Assembly (NCBI GenBank): GCA_029298735.1 | Contig: JANSLP010000022.1 | Location: forward strand, 171,833-235,832 | DNA length: 64,000 bases | Direction: 5' to 3' | Source of the DNA: Ophiostoma sp. CBS 140.51 | Taxonomy: Eukaryota; Ascomycota; Sordariomycetes; Ophiostomatales; Ophiostomataceae | Part shown: positions 23,370 to 35,509 of the stretch, in pieces | How the letters are laid out: every line of letters begins with the position of its first letter | Position numbering within the stretch: the first letter of the stretch is position 1 | The notes under the pieces: generated by a model | Seen by the model: only the letters and a program-made list of their open reading frames with translations | Told to the model about the DNA's origin: nothing | The model's database searches: none | Position numbers and translations under genes: made by a program

Positions 23370-24394
23370 CTACTGCTGGTCGGCAGCTTCGCGGGTGTTC
23401 TCCTCGAAGCGATTGCCAATGGCCTGGGCTTGGGCCTCTTCGTAGTCCGGGGGCGGCTCGTCGGGCATGATCGGGCTGGGCTGGTTTCTCGAGTTGTTTT
23501 GTTGGAGAGTGGCCCCGAGTAGATCGGCTTGGGCAGTACGTGGTGTCTGCTGCTCGTGCGACTGCGAGAAATGGTCCAGGGCTTCTCTCTCTTTTGCGTC
23601 TGAGGCGCGGGAAGCTTCTCCCACCGTGGTGGTGGCCGTGGCCGCCGATGATGCTGTTGCCGGAGGGCCACTCGGCTTGGGCGGCTCGTACTGCGGAAGG
23701 TCTTCGCCTGTCGGGATGACTTGGCCGGTCTCCTGCTGCAGCGTCCGGGCGTAGCTGAGCCGTTCCTTCATAACCTCAAACTTGTTCTGGAAGGCATCGT
23801 GGCCGCCCTCCTTGAACGTCAGCTTGAGTTCCAGACGGGGCACGTCCGATGGGATGCCGCCGCCGATTGTTGGTTTTACAATGGCATTCCATGACCAGGG
23901 GCCGAAAAAGCTGGATGCAACGCGGGTATCCTCAAAGTCCAGGATGGGGGCCGAAAATGACTTGAAGGTTTCCGTGGGGCGGGCAGGGACATAAATGACC
24001 TGGAAACAGGGGAAAACACAGCTTATTAGTACAATGCAATCCCAACCCGAAATGTCAAAAAGTGCATATGGGCGGGTAGTAGCCGACCACAGACTACAGC
24101 CCCAAGAAAATAAAGAACCAAGCATGGTTGGCAACCCACCCGATTGTTTGTGACGTAAACAATTCCACTATCGCTCTTGATAGAGAATGGCGTAGCATTC
24201 GGTAAAGCCTTTGGCGTCGAGACGTCGAGACCGATGCGGGATCTCACTTTGTAGTAGATCTTCTCGCCTGGGAGCTTGACCACCTCGCCATCCCGGCTCA
24301 TCATCACCCAACTAGCATCTTCGTCAGAATCGTCACTATTGACACTGGCATTGCTGGCAAGTGTGTAGCTATGTTGTTCCTGGTAGAAGTCCAT
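23370..24394 (-). CDS. WBP2-like protein: GRAM domain plus PPxY motif
   Basis: Two exons, 24394-24140 and 23999-23370, give 294 residues; the 140-base intron joins IVYVTNNR to VIYVPARP in phase 0. After a short Ser/Asp-rich start, WVMMSRDGEVVKLPGEKIYY opens a GRAM/PH-like domain that runs through SDSGIVYVTNNRVIYVPA to about residue 165, with FFGPWSWNAIVKP in its second half. The remainder is Pro/Ala/Gln-rich and disordered, with QYEPPKP and a C-terminal PPPDYEEA. PPxY is the ligand of WW domains, so Nedd4/Rsp5-type ubiquitin ligases are natural partners. Animal WBP2 is a transcription co-activator and membrane adaptor; the fungal function is not known. The start is the first ATG before the conserved part; a shorter start inside the Asp-rich leader is possible. 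Confidence 0.85.
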
Positions 24395-27300
24395 GGCGGA
24401 CTTGGGAAGGAGTACACAGGCAAGTGGCAGGACAGGGACTGGGATGAAGAAATGACATGTGCAGTGTGTCTGTGAGAGGTGTGGATAAAACGTGTCATGC
24501 CTGGAGTGCGGGAATTCGGAACGGAGTTGACGATGATGAAGAAAACGAGAACAGCAAGGAGTAAGAAAAAAAGAGAAACAAAACAAAAATAGAAGGTGCG
24601 AAACGGGTAAGGGGACGTGGCAATAGATCAGAAGAAGAAGGCTCTCGGTATAAAGATAGACTAGTATGTACGGAAAAGGTAGGCGAGGGTAGACATATGA
24701 AAAAAAAAGAAATGGATAGTGGGGAGGAAGGGAAGAGAATGGAGAATGGAGAAGGGGACCAGGGGAAGAGAGGGGAGACAAGGAGACAAGAAAAAAAAAC
24801 AAAAAGGGATTTGACTTACTTTATTGACATGTTGGATACCGGTTCTGGGGTTTGACGCTCTGTAGTATGTTCCTCGCTCCTTTTTCTTTCTGGCACCCCT
24901 CAATTTTTATTTGAAGTTTTATCGTTGGTGAGGAAGGCTGGTAGGGTAGACAAACCACAAGCCCACCAAAAGTCGAGGGCTGTGAGAAGTGACTGAGTGT
25001 GCTGCGGGCCTCGAGTTTTCCAAGTAGAACTTCTGGACCTGTCGGTGCAACGCTGCAAGTTCGGTGGATGTAGAGCCTGGCAAGTGTTCGTTCGTTAACA
25101 CAGCAAAACGACGCGACTGTTCCAGGCGGAAACAGCAAGTAGATGCAGAAACGATCTGTTCGTCCGAGCGAGGTTGGTGGGAATTGTGGATCTAAAAGGC
25201 ACTGGTGGGAGAGTGAGCGGCAGCCCTTTCTGTCCCTTCGAAATCGACCGAGTGAGAGGAGAAGGTGAGACACATTCACACAGGCTAGTGATGAAGGAGT
25301 GGGAGAAAAGGGCTAGCTGAGGAGAAGGGACTGTGGCCTGGAGGAGGCCGAACGGGATAGCCAAGTCGCAGTGCGTGTGCGGCCGTATGTACGCGACAAA
25401 AAAGGGAAACAAGAAGGCAAACCGTGTGAGGGATGCCTAGACTGGAGTGTGTGGGAGTGAGGCAGCTGTCTACGACAGCTTGCATGTGTGGGATGGGGAT
25501 GGGGGGAGGAGGTAAGAGGCATTATCTTACGTTTTTGGTAGATGACAAGGTCTAGACGACTAGTGATGGCGCGCACATGAGAGTTAGTTTATGTTTGTGG
25601 TAAGGCGAGGTGGTGGGGAGAGACGTAGTGGACAAGTCGATGGCGGATGGAGAAGAGGGGAACGATTGGGGATAGTGAAGAGAGGCGTGAGACAGCCGAC
25701 AGATGATGTGAGATGCAGACAGGAGACAAGAGACAGGAGGTGACAGGTGAGGTGAGTCTGCGGCTCGCAATGTCCAGGAAGTCGAATGCTGCCACCGGTG
25801 AAGATGGAGAGAAGGTCTGCAGGCAGAGACGACGTACAGTTTGAATCTGGGCAGTGGACGGTGGACCAGTGACGTCGGAGAGCGCAGTTGGGAAGAGCAG
25901 ATGTAACTGGCGAATGGGCAAACGGCGGGCCTGTGGCGGCTGCTGTGGGGTGAACGTTGTCGAGGCGTCCCGAGTTAAGCCGTGGTTGGTGAAGTCCGGT
26001 AGGGGGCCGAAGACGGTGGGGTTGCGGTAGCAAAGGACCAAACGAGAAGGCCGAACGGGTGTTTCGAGATGGACAGGTTCGACAGGCTGGGCAGGGTTTG
26101 GAGGAAAGGGGAAAGCGTATGTGCGTCGGTTTGTTCGTAAACAAGAAGCCTGGAAGAAGGAAGAGATCAGATGCAATTTGGGCGGTGATGGCCTGGAAGT
26201 GGCCAAGAAGCTGCGCCAGGTTGACAAATGCGTCAGCCAGCAAAAGTCACCTGCGCACGGAGAACAGTGTGGAAGCGTTGGGATCTGGCCGCCTGACAAG
26301 AGTGACGTCTGGGGCAAAAGCGAGCGTGGTGCGGCACGGGGATTGGTGGATTGTGCGACCTATTCCACGGACTGTGGTGCTGGTTGAAGTTTGGCGTCAC
26401 ACTATTTGCCCTGTGTGATGGCAAGGCCTGGAATCTCAAGGGGACGTTGCAGAGGGGTATTTCTGGGACGGCCTCGCCTAAGGTTCGGCCCTGTAGGTCC
26501 CTCTAACAAAAGCGCGGGTTGGCCGGCCGCCTGGCCTTCCAAAAGGCCTTCTTTCCCTGGTGAAAACAGATCCATTTGCTGATATTGTTTGCCATCAATG
26601 GAAGAAGGAGCAGGTCAAGGAAGCTGCGGCCAAAGTGTCAACACCAGAGCATCGGGGCCGGTAGGATTTCACATCGTATCACCTTGCTCAGGTCAGGCCA
26701 GTACTAACAATTAGTGAACCTCGCTGGGCTTTTCCTTTTTGCTCTTTCGTTCTTGGGTCGTTTGCGGCCAGGCCACTCCGACCTGGCTAGTTTTGCCCAT
26801 AATAGGCGTGTAGCGGCGGCGACCGTGCGATCTGCAGCTTGCCCAACTAGCTTTGCACTACTGCCGCGGACTGCATCGTTTTTCTTTTCGTCCCGTTTTA
26901 TGTCGCTTGTGTGTCTCTAACATGGCTCCGGTCTTTCTTTTTTATTTTGTCCGTTTGGACAGTTCTGTCGCTCTTGAGGACGGTGCTGTGCGGAGCAGGG
27001 AGGCAACGAAAGCCAAGGGAAGATCCAGAGGAGATACTATGCTGTGGCCGAGCTTTGAGAAAGCCAAGGGAAGATCCAGAGGAGATACTATGCTGTGGCC
27101 GAGCTTTGAGATTAGAAGCTGCTTCACTCAAGTCTCGTCTTTGCTTCCATTGACCGGAGTCAAAATCCCGCTCGCGAGGTCGGTTGGTTGCAACGCCATG
27201 TGACGGCCACCGGGCCTGTGGTTGTGGACGACTGCCATTGCAGGCCAAGGCTGAAGACAGCCGGCCTAATGCGCGCCCAGACTGCTGCTGTCCTCCATTC

Positions 27301-30192
27301 ACTGGCAAGTGCTTGTGATCCGAGAGAGGCCTTTCTCGTCGCGGCCACAGGAGAGAAGTGGAGAAGAGAGGGGATCAGCGGCAGGAGGAGGGAGCAAAAG
27401 AGTGTGAAAGAGCTAATGGTGGAAGCGTCGTTGATAGGTTGTTGTGAGCGGTCGTGGGTATGTCGAGTGCGTGTACTCGGAAGTTCAAGCATCGTCGAGT
27501 GGAAAAATAAAAGAAACAGGGGAAATTTTGGGAGGATTTTGGGAGGACAAAAAATAACAAAAAAATGATATATCACCTCCTGAAAAGCAAAAGAAAAAAC
27601 GGCAGGCGCGAGTGTCGTTACAGAAAAGGCAGTTGCATGTTATCTTCAGTACTCTGGGCAAGAGCGACTCTCAAAAGCGATTTTATGGCAAGAGCTATCA
27701 GCACTTGCTCGCTTGCTCCCTCCTTCCTTTTGCACCTCCTGGGGTAAGGAAGGCACGACTCGTCTGGATCAGCACCGACTGTGTGGACGGTACTGTGTGG
27801 ACTTTCTCATCCATGCTCTCTTGTTCAATTATCTCTGTTCTGACTTCGTGTTTTCTTGTTAATAACAGAGCGGTCTGTTACCTATTTTGAACCTGGTGGC
27901 CACTCTCAATAGCTCCATGACCACTGATCACAGCTCTGGCTGTCGACTCCCACCCACCAGCCAGCTCCCCTTGTTGCCTGGACAAGACATGCAAGTTTTG
28001 CCGGAGATGCATACTGCATTTTGAACCAACAGTACCTCAATACTGCACGTTGACATGAAAATATGGCGGCGGGGACCAGATGCCGGCAAAGGAGTGCATG
28101 AAGCGGTGCTGCATACCTCGGGGGGCGACGCCAATGATATGCCGATAGACGTGGCCCGACATGCCTTCCAAGAAACTCTAGGATCTTCCACAGACGACAT
28201 TGGTTGCTTTTAATCGCCCAGCATCTATTTCTGGCTCCTCATCGCCGATTGCAAGATAGCATACCCTTTCCCAAGAACTGCTGTCGACTCACTTGCGTCA
28301 GTCTCCAGGGCCATTTCACCTTTGCGGTGAGCATCGTCTATCCGCCTTCCGAATACGTCTACAAAGTACAGAACCGAGTGCTCTCTTACTTGTCTCCTCT
28401 TTTCGATCTGAACCTTTTCTGTTTCGACGTACAGCGCAGCCGGTATCGCAAATAGAGGGCGGGGAAGTCGAATGGAGGTTACTAAGAATGACGGTACCCT
28501 GGGATCGGAACGGTATCTTACAACAACCCATGCCGCTTGTTCACCGTTACTCCGACTCAAAGATACGAGAGCGAGACAAGACGCAACGGCTCTCACAACG
28601 GCCATGCTGCAGCCATCCGACATATCCTGCTGCATGCCCTAACGACGCCCTGCATGTGGCCTTTTCGGCGCCAGCTCCATTTGCATCAGCGTAGATGTAT
28701 GTCAACACCAGCTTGGTCGCTCTTGGACGCTCGGGACGAATCGACTACGAATATTGGACTAGCGGTTGCTCCCGGATGCCAAATGGATCCTTCACGGGCC
28801 ATCGTGGGCTATGGCGGTCCCGTCCGTGAGCCAAAATAGCTGAATTGGTCAACATGCAGTATCGGAATCCTTTATCACGACAAAATCAAATAACCCAATG
28901 TCTTCACGGACGACCCGTGTACATGGTCGCGGATTCTTTTCTCTTTGACGAAAAACACGCAGTCACAGAAGCCCACTTATGGATGGGCATGTTTGCTTCA
29001 TTAGGTAAGACACTGCAATGTGATAAAGGAAGCTTAATCTCGAGATTGGGTCATTATTGGTACCGTCAGAGTGCCACCAACCCGTCGCAGGGACAGAATT
29101 GTCCATAATTAGTTTGGCAGCTGGCTCTTCTGACTTTTGTCGGTAGAAGAACGCAATCAAGAGTAGCCTTTATTAGAATGTATTGCAGCCTGACAGAAGA
29201 AAGTCTCAGCCCCCGAATTATACGCAGACCCGCTGCCATGGCGAGCAAGGGTATCTCACCGGGGGTGAGTATTTTCGTTGTACATACGCCGTATACCTGC
29301 TGACCTTGAATAAAATTTCAGGGCGAGATCCCCGTTATGGGGCGAATTGGCCAGCAGAAATACGACTGGCCAATGTGTATGCACCTCGTTCCAACATTTC
29401 GCAGGAAAAAACAATAAACTGGGGAGCATATCAGAAAGGTCATCTATTCGGATCTGGAGCATGCAGTCCGATGGGTGGTGATATTTGTGGGTTAATCTTA
29501 ATCAACAAACCCACCTCTCAACCGGTCTTGCTGTTCGTAACATGAGGTTTAGTTGTATCTCCGGTGATCCTGATGCCTGAGTCAACGAAGTCTATGCCCC
29601 GAGGTGAGATGTAGTGAATGAAAAAGAAAAGCACAGCAGAAGGCAACGCATTTGTAAAAACCAGTTTTATTTATCATTAGAACATTTCATCATAAAAAGA
29701 CAAAGTATGAGGCGAGCAAAAATTACCAAAAACAACCCCAAGTAACCCAAACCCAATAAATGGAAGTGAAAAGGGAAATGACAATCTGAAGATAGAGAAA
29801 AGAAGAAGTGAACTGAGTGAGAAGCAGACAAACTTGTACAAGCAATGGCGCTGATGATGCTTTTGCTTTGCTATGCCAATTTCAAAAACACACACAAGGA
29901 AAATAGGAAAACTCCAAAACGATGCAAATTGGACAGCGGCCGGGTAGAACGGAAAAGAACTGCAACGATGACACTCGATATCTTGCCACTGCGTCGGTGA
30001 GACTTGAACGAAGAAAGTCGATCGGTTCGCCCATAATACTTCTGGCTCTTCAGCCATTCAGACTGCGTGTTTATGCTCGAGCTTTGTTTACCTGTTGGTC
30101 AATCACAGTATTGTGTGACCACAAAGTCCCGACCAGAGGTCTGCAGGTGCCAAGATCCGTTCCTCCGTGTTGATACACGCGGCTTGCCCCAT
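24395..30192. other. 5.8 kb stretch without a recognised gene
   Basis: From 24395 to about 26300 the plus strand is strongly purine-rich, so the leader of the WBP2-like gene on the minus strand would be pyrimidine-rich. Open frames up to 242 codons exist there but overlap in several frames and read as Pro/Ser/Leu-rich low-complexity sequence. A 51-base tandem duplication lies at 27008-27111. At 29240-29420 a short spliceable frame can be read, without a known relative. From 29640 the sequence is AT-rich and is probably the 3' UTR of rid1. No transposon was recognised. Confidence 0.55.
27008..27111. repeat. 51-base perfect tandem duplication
   Basis: Two exact copies, 27008-27060 and 27059-27111, with a period of 51 bases (the two matches overlap by two bases). 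Each carries GCCAAGGGAAGATCCAGAGG and then GGAGATACTATGCTGTGGCC. The identity over the full length points to a recent event. The period is a multiple of three, so frames on both strands stay open, but no coding gene is established here. Confidence 0.93.
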
Positions 30193-33125
30193 TTAGAGAC
30201 CCTCGCCGTCTAGAATAAAGTCCAGCTTAGGGATCTCGAGCTTGGGTGCAGGCTCCGCCGCCTTGGGACCGCCAATGATTGGTGCCCTCTTGTTGGGCGA
30301 GTTGCTGCGGCCACGGTTTGCGACAGAGCTGGGTGTGGCCGGCGGTGGGGGGGGGCCATAGCGAACATCGCGGACGTCCCAGCCATCCTCGTAAGCTGCG
30401 GCAACCCACACACGCAATCCATCGTGGACGGCGCCATAAAACTTCTCTTTGCACAAACGCAGGCTGCTACCCATGCAGCGTTCCCAGCCGGACATTTGCA
30501 TCAGCCCCCGCAGATGGTTGCGTTCGGCTGCGGTCGGTGTGCATGCCAGGATGGCATTGACCAGATCCAGATGGGAGGCCAGGTAGTTGGTGGCTTCCCA
30601 CTCGACACCGCCGACGTAGGGAGCAGCAGGTACAGGCGGGCGCTCTTGGGGGAAATGGCGAAGCATGTAGGAGGACGCAGTCTCTGTGTGCTTGGGAGGC
30701 AGCGGTGTAGACGTTGTAGTGGCAGAAACAGCCGAAGTCGCTTCGGGATCGTTTCTCGAGAAGAATTCGTCCTCGCCAGTAGCGGAGACAGGGGTCTTTC
30801 TGTCTTTCGCGGCGGCGGGCAGTGATACGACGTTAAGATGGTGTAAAAAGATCCAGAACACTTCCTTTGTCACGCTGACGACCTCCTTGCACCACACGCG
30901 ATAGGGTCGCTCCTTGCGCATGTCCATCACAAAGCTGATGGGTTTCTCGTCGTCGCCACGCTCTGGGTCCCGCAGGTAACCGAGTACGGTCTGGGCGCGG
31001 GCGGGACGCTCATCGATAGGCGCGTTCTGGATGTACGTGAAGAGGACCCATGTGACAATGTTGCGCGTCGTAAACTCGCTTGGGCCCTTCTTCTCCGGGT
31101 CGAAGATCATGTGGATGAGCGCTGGCAGTAGGCTTGCGTGGATCGAGTGAAGGTACTGCAGAGCGAGCGCTGTGGTGCACAGGGCCTTGAGACACAAAAG
31201 GTTCTCGTGTAGCAGTGCGTCTTCGTGTTCCTCTCTGTTCGCGTGACAAGCATTAGCAAACCGTGGACCCCATCAAATTACACAGGCGGGGAAAGGCGGA
31301 GTGTGCACAACTGGAGTGAATAGGGAACACGACGTGGTGGTAGTGTAAAAAATATGGGTTATAGGGGGACGATCAATGCAGCCAATTAGTTGTAAACTCA
31401 CCTCCATTCGACAGCCATGATGCGATGCAACAGGCCCACAACCTCCTCCATGCCGCCCTGGCCAATAAAGTCTTCAATCCAAGCAACAGTCTCGTTGCGG
31501 AGAAGTAGTCTGAGCTTGTGCAGCTTACCGACTTCCATCTTTTCCGGGGCCTGCACGGTGCGGAGGTATGTGACAAAATCAGCAGGACTGTTCTGCTGCG
31601 GGCCTTTGGCCTTTGCAAAGAAGCCCGTGATTGGGTTGCTCGGGTTGGCAGAAGATACGGCGTCTGGGCTTGTGGCTGTCCCTGTCCCGTTGCCCATGTT
31701 CATGAAACTCTCGGTTGACTTGGAGCGAAGGTGGCGGCCCAACGTGCCCTCGGTCTTCTTTTTCAAGGGTGCACCTGGGCTCTTGGGCCGCTTGGTGCTG
31801 TCGTTATTGCTTCCAGGGTCCCGGCTGCGTCCACGTGTCACCTTTGAAAACGTCATACTCTTGACACGAGAGTGCTTCGACTTGGTCGATTTTCCGGCAG
31901 AACCGTCGTTGGTCGGAGCAGGAGTCGGGGTGTTGGCAACAGCCTTCTGGTCGGAGCCGCCGCTTGCAGAGCGGGTGCTGTCATTGCTCTGCGGGCGATC
32001 CGAGCTCTGTTGCTGGCGCTTCGAACGTTCTTCGGCCCAGTCCTGACGGATCAGCTCCATCTTGATGGCGTTGGCCAGGTTGCGCATCTTGTAGCGCTGG
32101 TGCTCTGGGATGTTGCGGCGGTCGAGGAGTGCTTCGAGGTGGGCATCGATATCGTTAGGGTCGACGGGAAGATCGAACGGAGACGGGGTCTCGGCTGCCG
32201 GGGTGGCCGAAGACGGTGTGCTAGTTCCAGCATGCTGTGTCTGGCGAGTGCTTGAGAAAGTGGTCATCAGCTTTGGCCGCGTTACCGGCGTACTCCCACC
32301 AACGCTGGCGGAAACGGGGTGGAACGACTTGGGACGCGGCTTTATGGCAGGCACCTGGCGGCTGCTTGTTCCTCCAAGAGCGGCATCGTCGAGAGATGGC
32401 AGAGGCTTGTTGGCCAGGTCGTCTCTTCCAACGCCCTTACTGGCGCTACAAAACTGGGCGTAGATGGGTGTCACCTGAGGAGCTGCCGAGGTAGCTGCAC
32501 TGTTGTCGGCCACAGGGCTTGACCGGGCCTTGTTCTCCTTGTCCCGGTTGTCTTTGAAGTTCAACCGTGACTTGCTCCGCTTCTTGTCATCACCGCGGCT
32601 TCTTCCACGACCACGCTCTTCCTCCGCCTCCGCTTCGGCTGCGTCTTTGGCCATCTTGTGCAAGTTCTTGAATGACTTGGGCCGTGACAGAAGCCCGGCC
32701 AAACCCCGATCTTTCTTGGTTGGTGAGGGAGGAGGCTGGCTCGCGTTGTCGGTATCGTTTTCATTCATCGTATTGGGCAGGTTCCCGGTCGTAATTGTGG
32801 TCGTGTTTCCAAGCTTCGTCTTCTTCGTGGGAGAGTTTGCAGAGTTGTTCGTCAGATTGCTTTGTGTGTAGCTACTCCCAGAGTTGCCACGGGAGACGGG
32901 ATGCTTCTCAGCATGAACCAGCTGCGGTTGCTGCTGGCGGTTGTGAGAGATATCTTCGAGAGGACCACCGCCAACACCCTGGTTCGGAATCAAAGCTACC
33001 GCAGCCAAATTGTCGCCTTGTGAATTGTTCCGGCGGTGTATCATAAACGACCGTAGAACGGATGACTTTGTCCGCTGATGGTGACCACCAGCCGGTGGCG
33101 CACTCTGGCCGTTGACAGACGCCAT
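30193..33125 (-). CDS. rid1: Rid1-like GTPase-binding protein (formin GBD/FH3 without FH2)
   Basis: Two exons, 33125-31402 and 31234-30193, give 921 residues; the 167-base intron (GTGAGT donor, AACAG acceptor) joins RIMAVEW to REEHEDALLHENLLCLKALC. The N-terminal 310 residues are Ser/Asn/Lys-rich and probably disordered. A diaphanous-type GTPase-binding segment begins near residue 317 (FDLPVDPNDIDAHLEALLDR, then IPEHQRYKMRNLANAIKMEL). After a basic Ser-rich linker it continues at about 515 with DFVTYLRTVQAPEKMEVGKL and an armadillo-like FH3 region through WVLFTYIQNAPIDERPARAQ and SVTKEVFWIFLHHLNVV. The FH1 and FH2 actin domains of true formins are absent. It is likely a Rho-type GTPase effector or scaffold at sites of polar growth or septation, as inferred from the fission-yeast Rid1 name carried by relatives; biochemical function is unknown. 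Confidence 0.8.
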
Positions 33126-34296
33126 GTCGAGTGATATGAGCTACACTGGCTTGTGTAGATGAAGAAGACGAGTGTAGGGAGGAGGATGACGAAAAAGAAG
33201 AGAAGCGAGAAAAAGATGTGACGATCGATCGTTAGATGACAAAATATCCAAAGCCCGTCCGATGCGTGAAAACAAAAAAGAAGGGCTGCACCGACGCAGT
33301 CTAGGCCATGGCGATGTTTGTCGAAGCTGTGTCGAACTTTTCTGGTCGTGAAGTGACCGAATTGTTTCAAAGGGAGAAAAAAGGGTGTGCTGTGAAAAAG
33401 AGCAAAAAGAAAGGCTGAGGGTCGAGAACGAGAAATCGAAAGGAAAGAGTTGAGAAGAGGAATGTTGAGAAGAGATGTTCAGGTCGAGTTGGACTCGAAT
33501 TAGGAAAGGCCCGGTTTTGTCAATCGCTCTTTCTCTCTCCTCTCTGGCGGGTACGGATCGACGAAAGAACGAAAGAGCAAGTGTGGCCCGAGTGGCCTAG
33601 ACGACCAAAAGGAAGGAGCAATGGGCTCCATCGAGCCCGTGTAAATACGGAGGTCGATTTTGTATGGCGGTGGGAGTTGGCCCAGCAACGGTGGTAGAAT
33701 TGCACGTCCTGATTGGCCGATATGGTGGGGCTGGTCCAAATCGTCGCACCAGCGATTCGTGGGGGAAGGAGGAGATCGAGCTATGACGACGAAAGCCCGG
33801 ATAAGAAGGAAAGAAGTTCCACGTCTTCTCATGGGCCCCTCTTTTCCAATTCAACGTCGTACCCTTCCTACATTCACATCACACCTTTCTCGAAGACCAC
33901 CGACATCGACCGGAAAAAGACGCACATCCGGCCGTCCGACCTGCATGAAGTCTCCACGCGCCGAAAACAAAATACTCAGTCTTGTTGTTTACTTGAATCA
34001 ACACGACTTTATTTATTGCGCCTCTTTGGAACTATCTCGTCTCTCATTATGGCTGTCTAGGTTTATTTCGGTACATATACGAGATATTATGCTCTTTCTC
34101 TATCAAAGGGCGACCATCCGACCAACCCCGCTAGTGCTTTTCTCAGCAAGATGAAGAAGAAAAATGAAATGCAAAGAGGACCCTAAATGGTCATGGGTGC
34201 CCCTACTCTACCATGTAACGCCAAAAACAAGAACAAGAAATTGCTGAAAAATACCACGATCTCAAAACGTCCACGAACACTCCTCCCGTCTTCTCT
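33126..34296. other. Intergenic: rid1 promoter and APD1-like 3' UTR
   Basis: The 1.17 kb between the rid1 start and the Apd1-like stop hold promoter and leader DNA for rid1 (33126 to about 33650) and then AT-richer 3' sequence. Overlapping short frames on both strands look non-coding. Confidence 0.65.
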
Positions 34297-35509
34297 CTAC
34301 CAACTCAGAAGACCCTTTTCACGATCGAAACCACCGCGCAGCTGGCTCTCCGGCTTGACGACCTTGCCCTGCAGAATCGTGTACTTGACAAGGTTCTCGC
34401 AGTCTTCGGGCATCACGCGTGCCAGCCAGATGCACTGCGACGCGCCTGCTGCGGACGTGTTGAGTGCGGCGTCACCATCTTCGCCCTCCTTCTCGTCACC
34501 GTTCTTCTCAGCATCCTCCTTCGTCTCCTCCTTCTTCCCCCGCAGAACCGCCGGTATCGCCGACTTGATGCGCGCCGGCAATGCATCCCGCTCTGCGTCC
34601 GTCAGCGAGCCCCGCTTCAAATCGTCGATCCCAAAGGCATCCGGCCGGCGGTAGATCATCATATTGGCGCTGTACTTGTGACCGCCAACGTGCGAGATAA
34701 AGTAGATGCCGACACCACCGGGCCGCTCGTCATCCAAGTCGCGGAACAAGCCCAGAGGTCGCAGATGACGCTCGAGCTCTTTGCGGATGAGGGGTGCGGA
34801 CTGGCCACAGCGGGCGTCGCGCGTCTTTTGGGAGCACAGCAGGACCAGCACGCTGTGGGGGCTCTGATGGTAGGTAAGGGGCGTGGGCAGCGAAGGCGGC
34901 AAGGAGGGCGAGGTGGAGATAGGTGTCGTGTTGGTGGGCGATTTGTTGACGAGGTGCTCGAGGACCGACGGCACGAGAGCCGGCGTGACATTGTCGACAA
35001 CAACGAAAGCGGGCAACAGGACGACACGAGTAGGGTCAGCGTAGTTGGAGGAGTGGTTGGGGGTCGGGATGTTGGACGCAGAAAGCATCATGCGCTGCAA
35101 GGACCTGAGTCAGTAAACGGACGTAACGTAGGAGTACAAGTAACCATATGCGCCCAGCGCACTGGCAGGGCAAACTCACCCCATTCGACGGGCTTGACGC
35201 CCCATTGACGGCTTCCATGACACTGCCCTTCTCGTCGGCCACATCGCGCACCCAGTCGGACTTGCCCGTGGCCACAATCAGGTGCGTGCTCCAGCCCTTG
35301 ACAAAGCCATAAAGTCGGTCGTCATGGTCAATCTTGAAGCTGCGCGGGTAGTGGATGTTGCAGGTCGAGCAGTCGTGGCTGCAGTCGTCGCCGTCGACAG
35401 CCGGGTCGGCCTTGGCAAAGAGCTCGGTAATCGGTGCGGACGTCGAGTGGGTGCCATTGATGGCGAGCTTCTTGGCGCTGTCAATCAGCGAGCGGAAGCC
35501 GAACGACAT
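34297..35509 (-). CDS. APD1: Apd1-like thioredoxin-fold [2Fe-2S] protein (sucrase/ferredoxin-like family)
   Basis: Two exons, 35509-35180 and 35094-34297, give 375 residues; the 85-base intron has a GTGAGT donor and a TTGCAG acceptor. The first ATG gives MSFGFRSLIDSAKK; C43, C47 and C50 (CSHDCSTC) follow. The C-terminal ferredoxin-like domain carries C197 and C206 (C-x8-C, in LLCSQKTRDARCGQ) and H245 and H249 (H-x3-H, in SHVGGHKYSANM). This is the two-Cys, two-His ligand set described for yeast Apd1 and Aim32. A Lys/Glu/Asp-rich insert precedes the end. The protein finishes in LSW, which fits the C-terminal tripeptide read by the cytosolic Fe-S targeting complex. No mitochondrial presequence is evident, so the cytosolic Apd1 branch is favoured over Aim32. 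Yeast Apd1 has a redox role and affects actin and drug tolerance; its exact substrate is unclear. Confidence 0.9.

Noticed and set aside
25584..26317. Overlapping minus-strand frames of 219 and 242 codons
   Set aside because: Both read as low-complexity Pro/Ser/Leu/Thr sequence in two frames of the same pyrimidine-rich DNA, without motifs, as expected by chance in stop-poor sequence.
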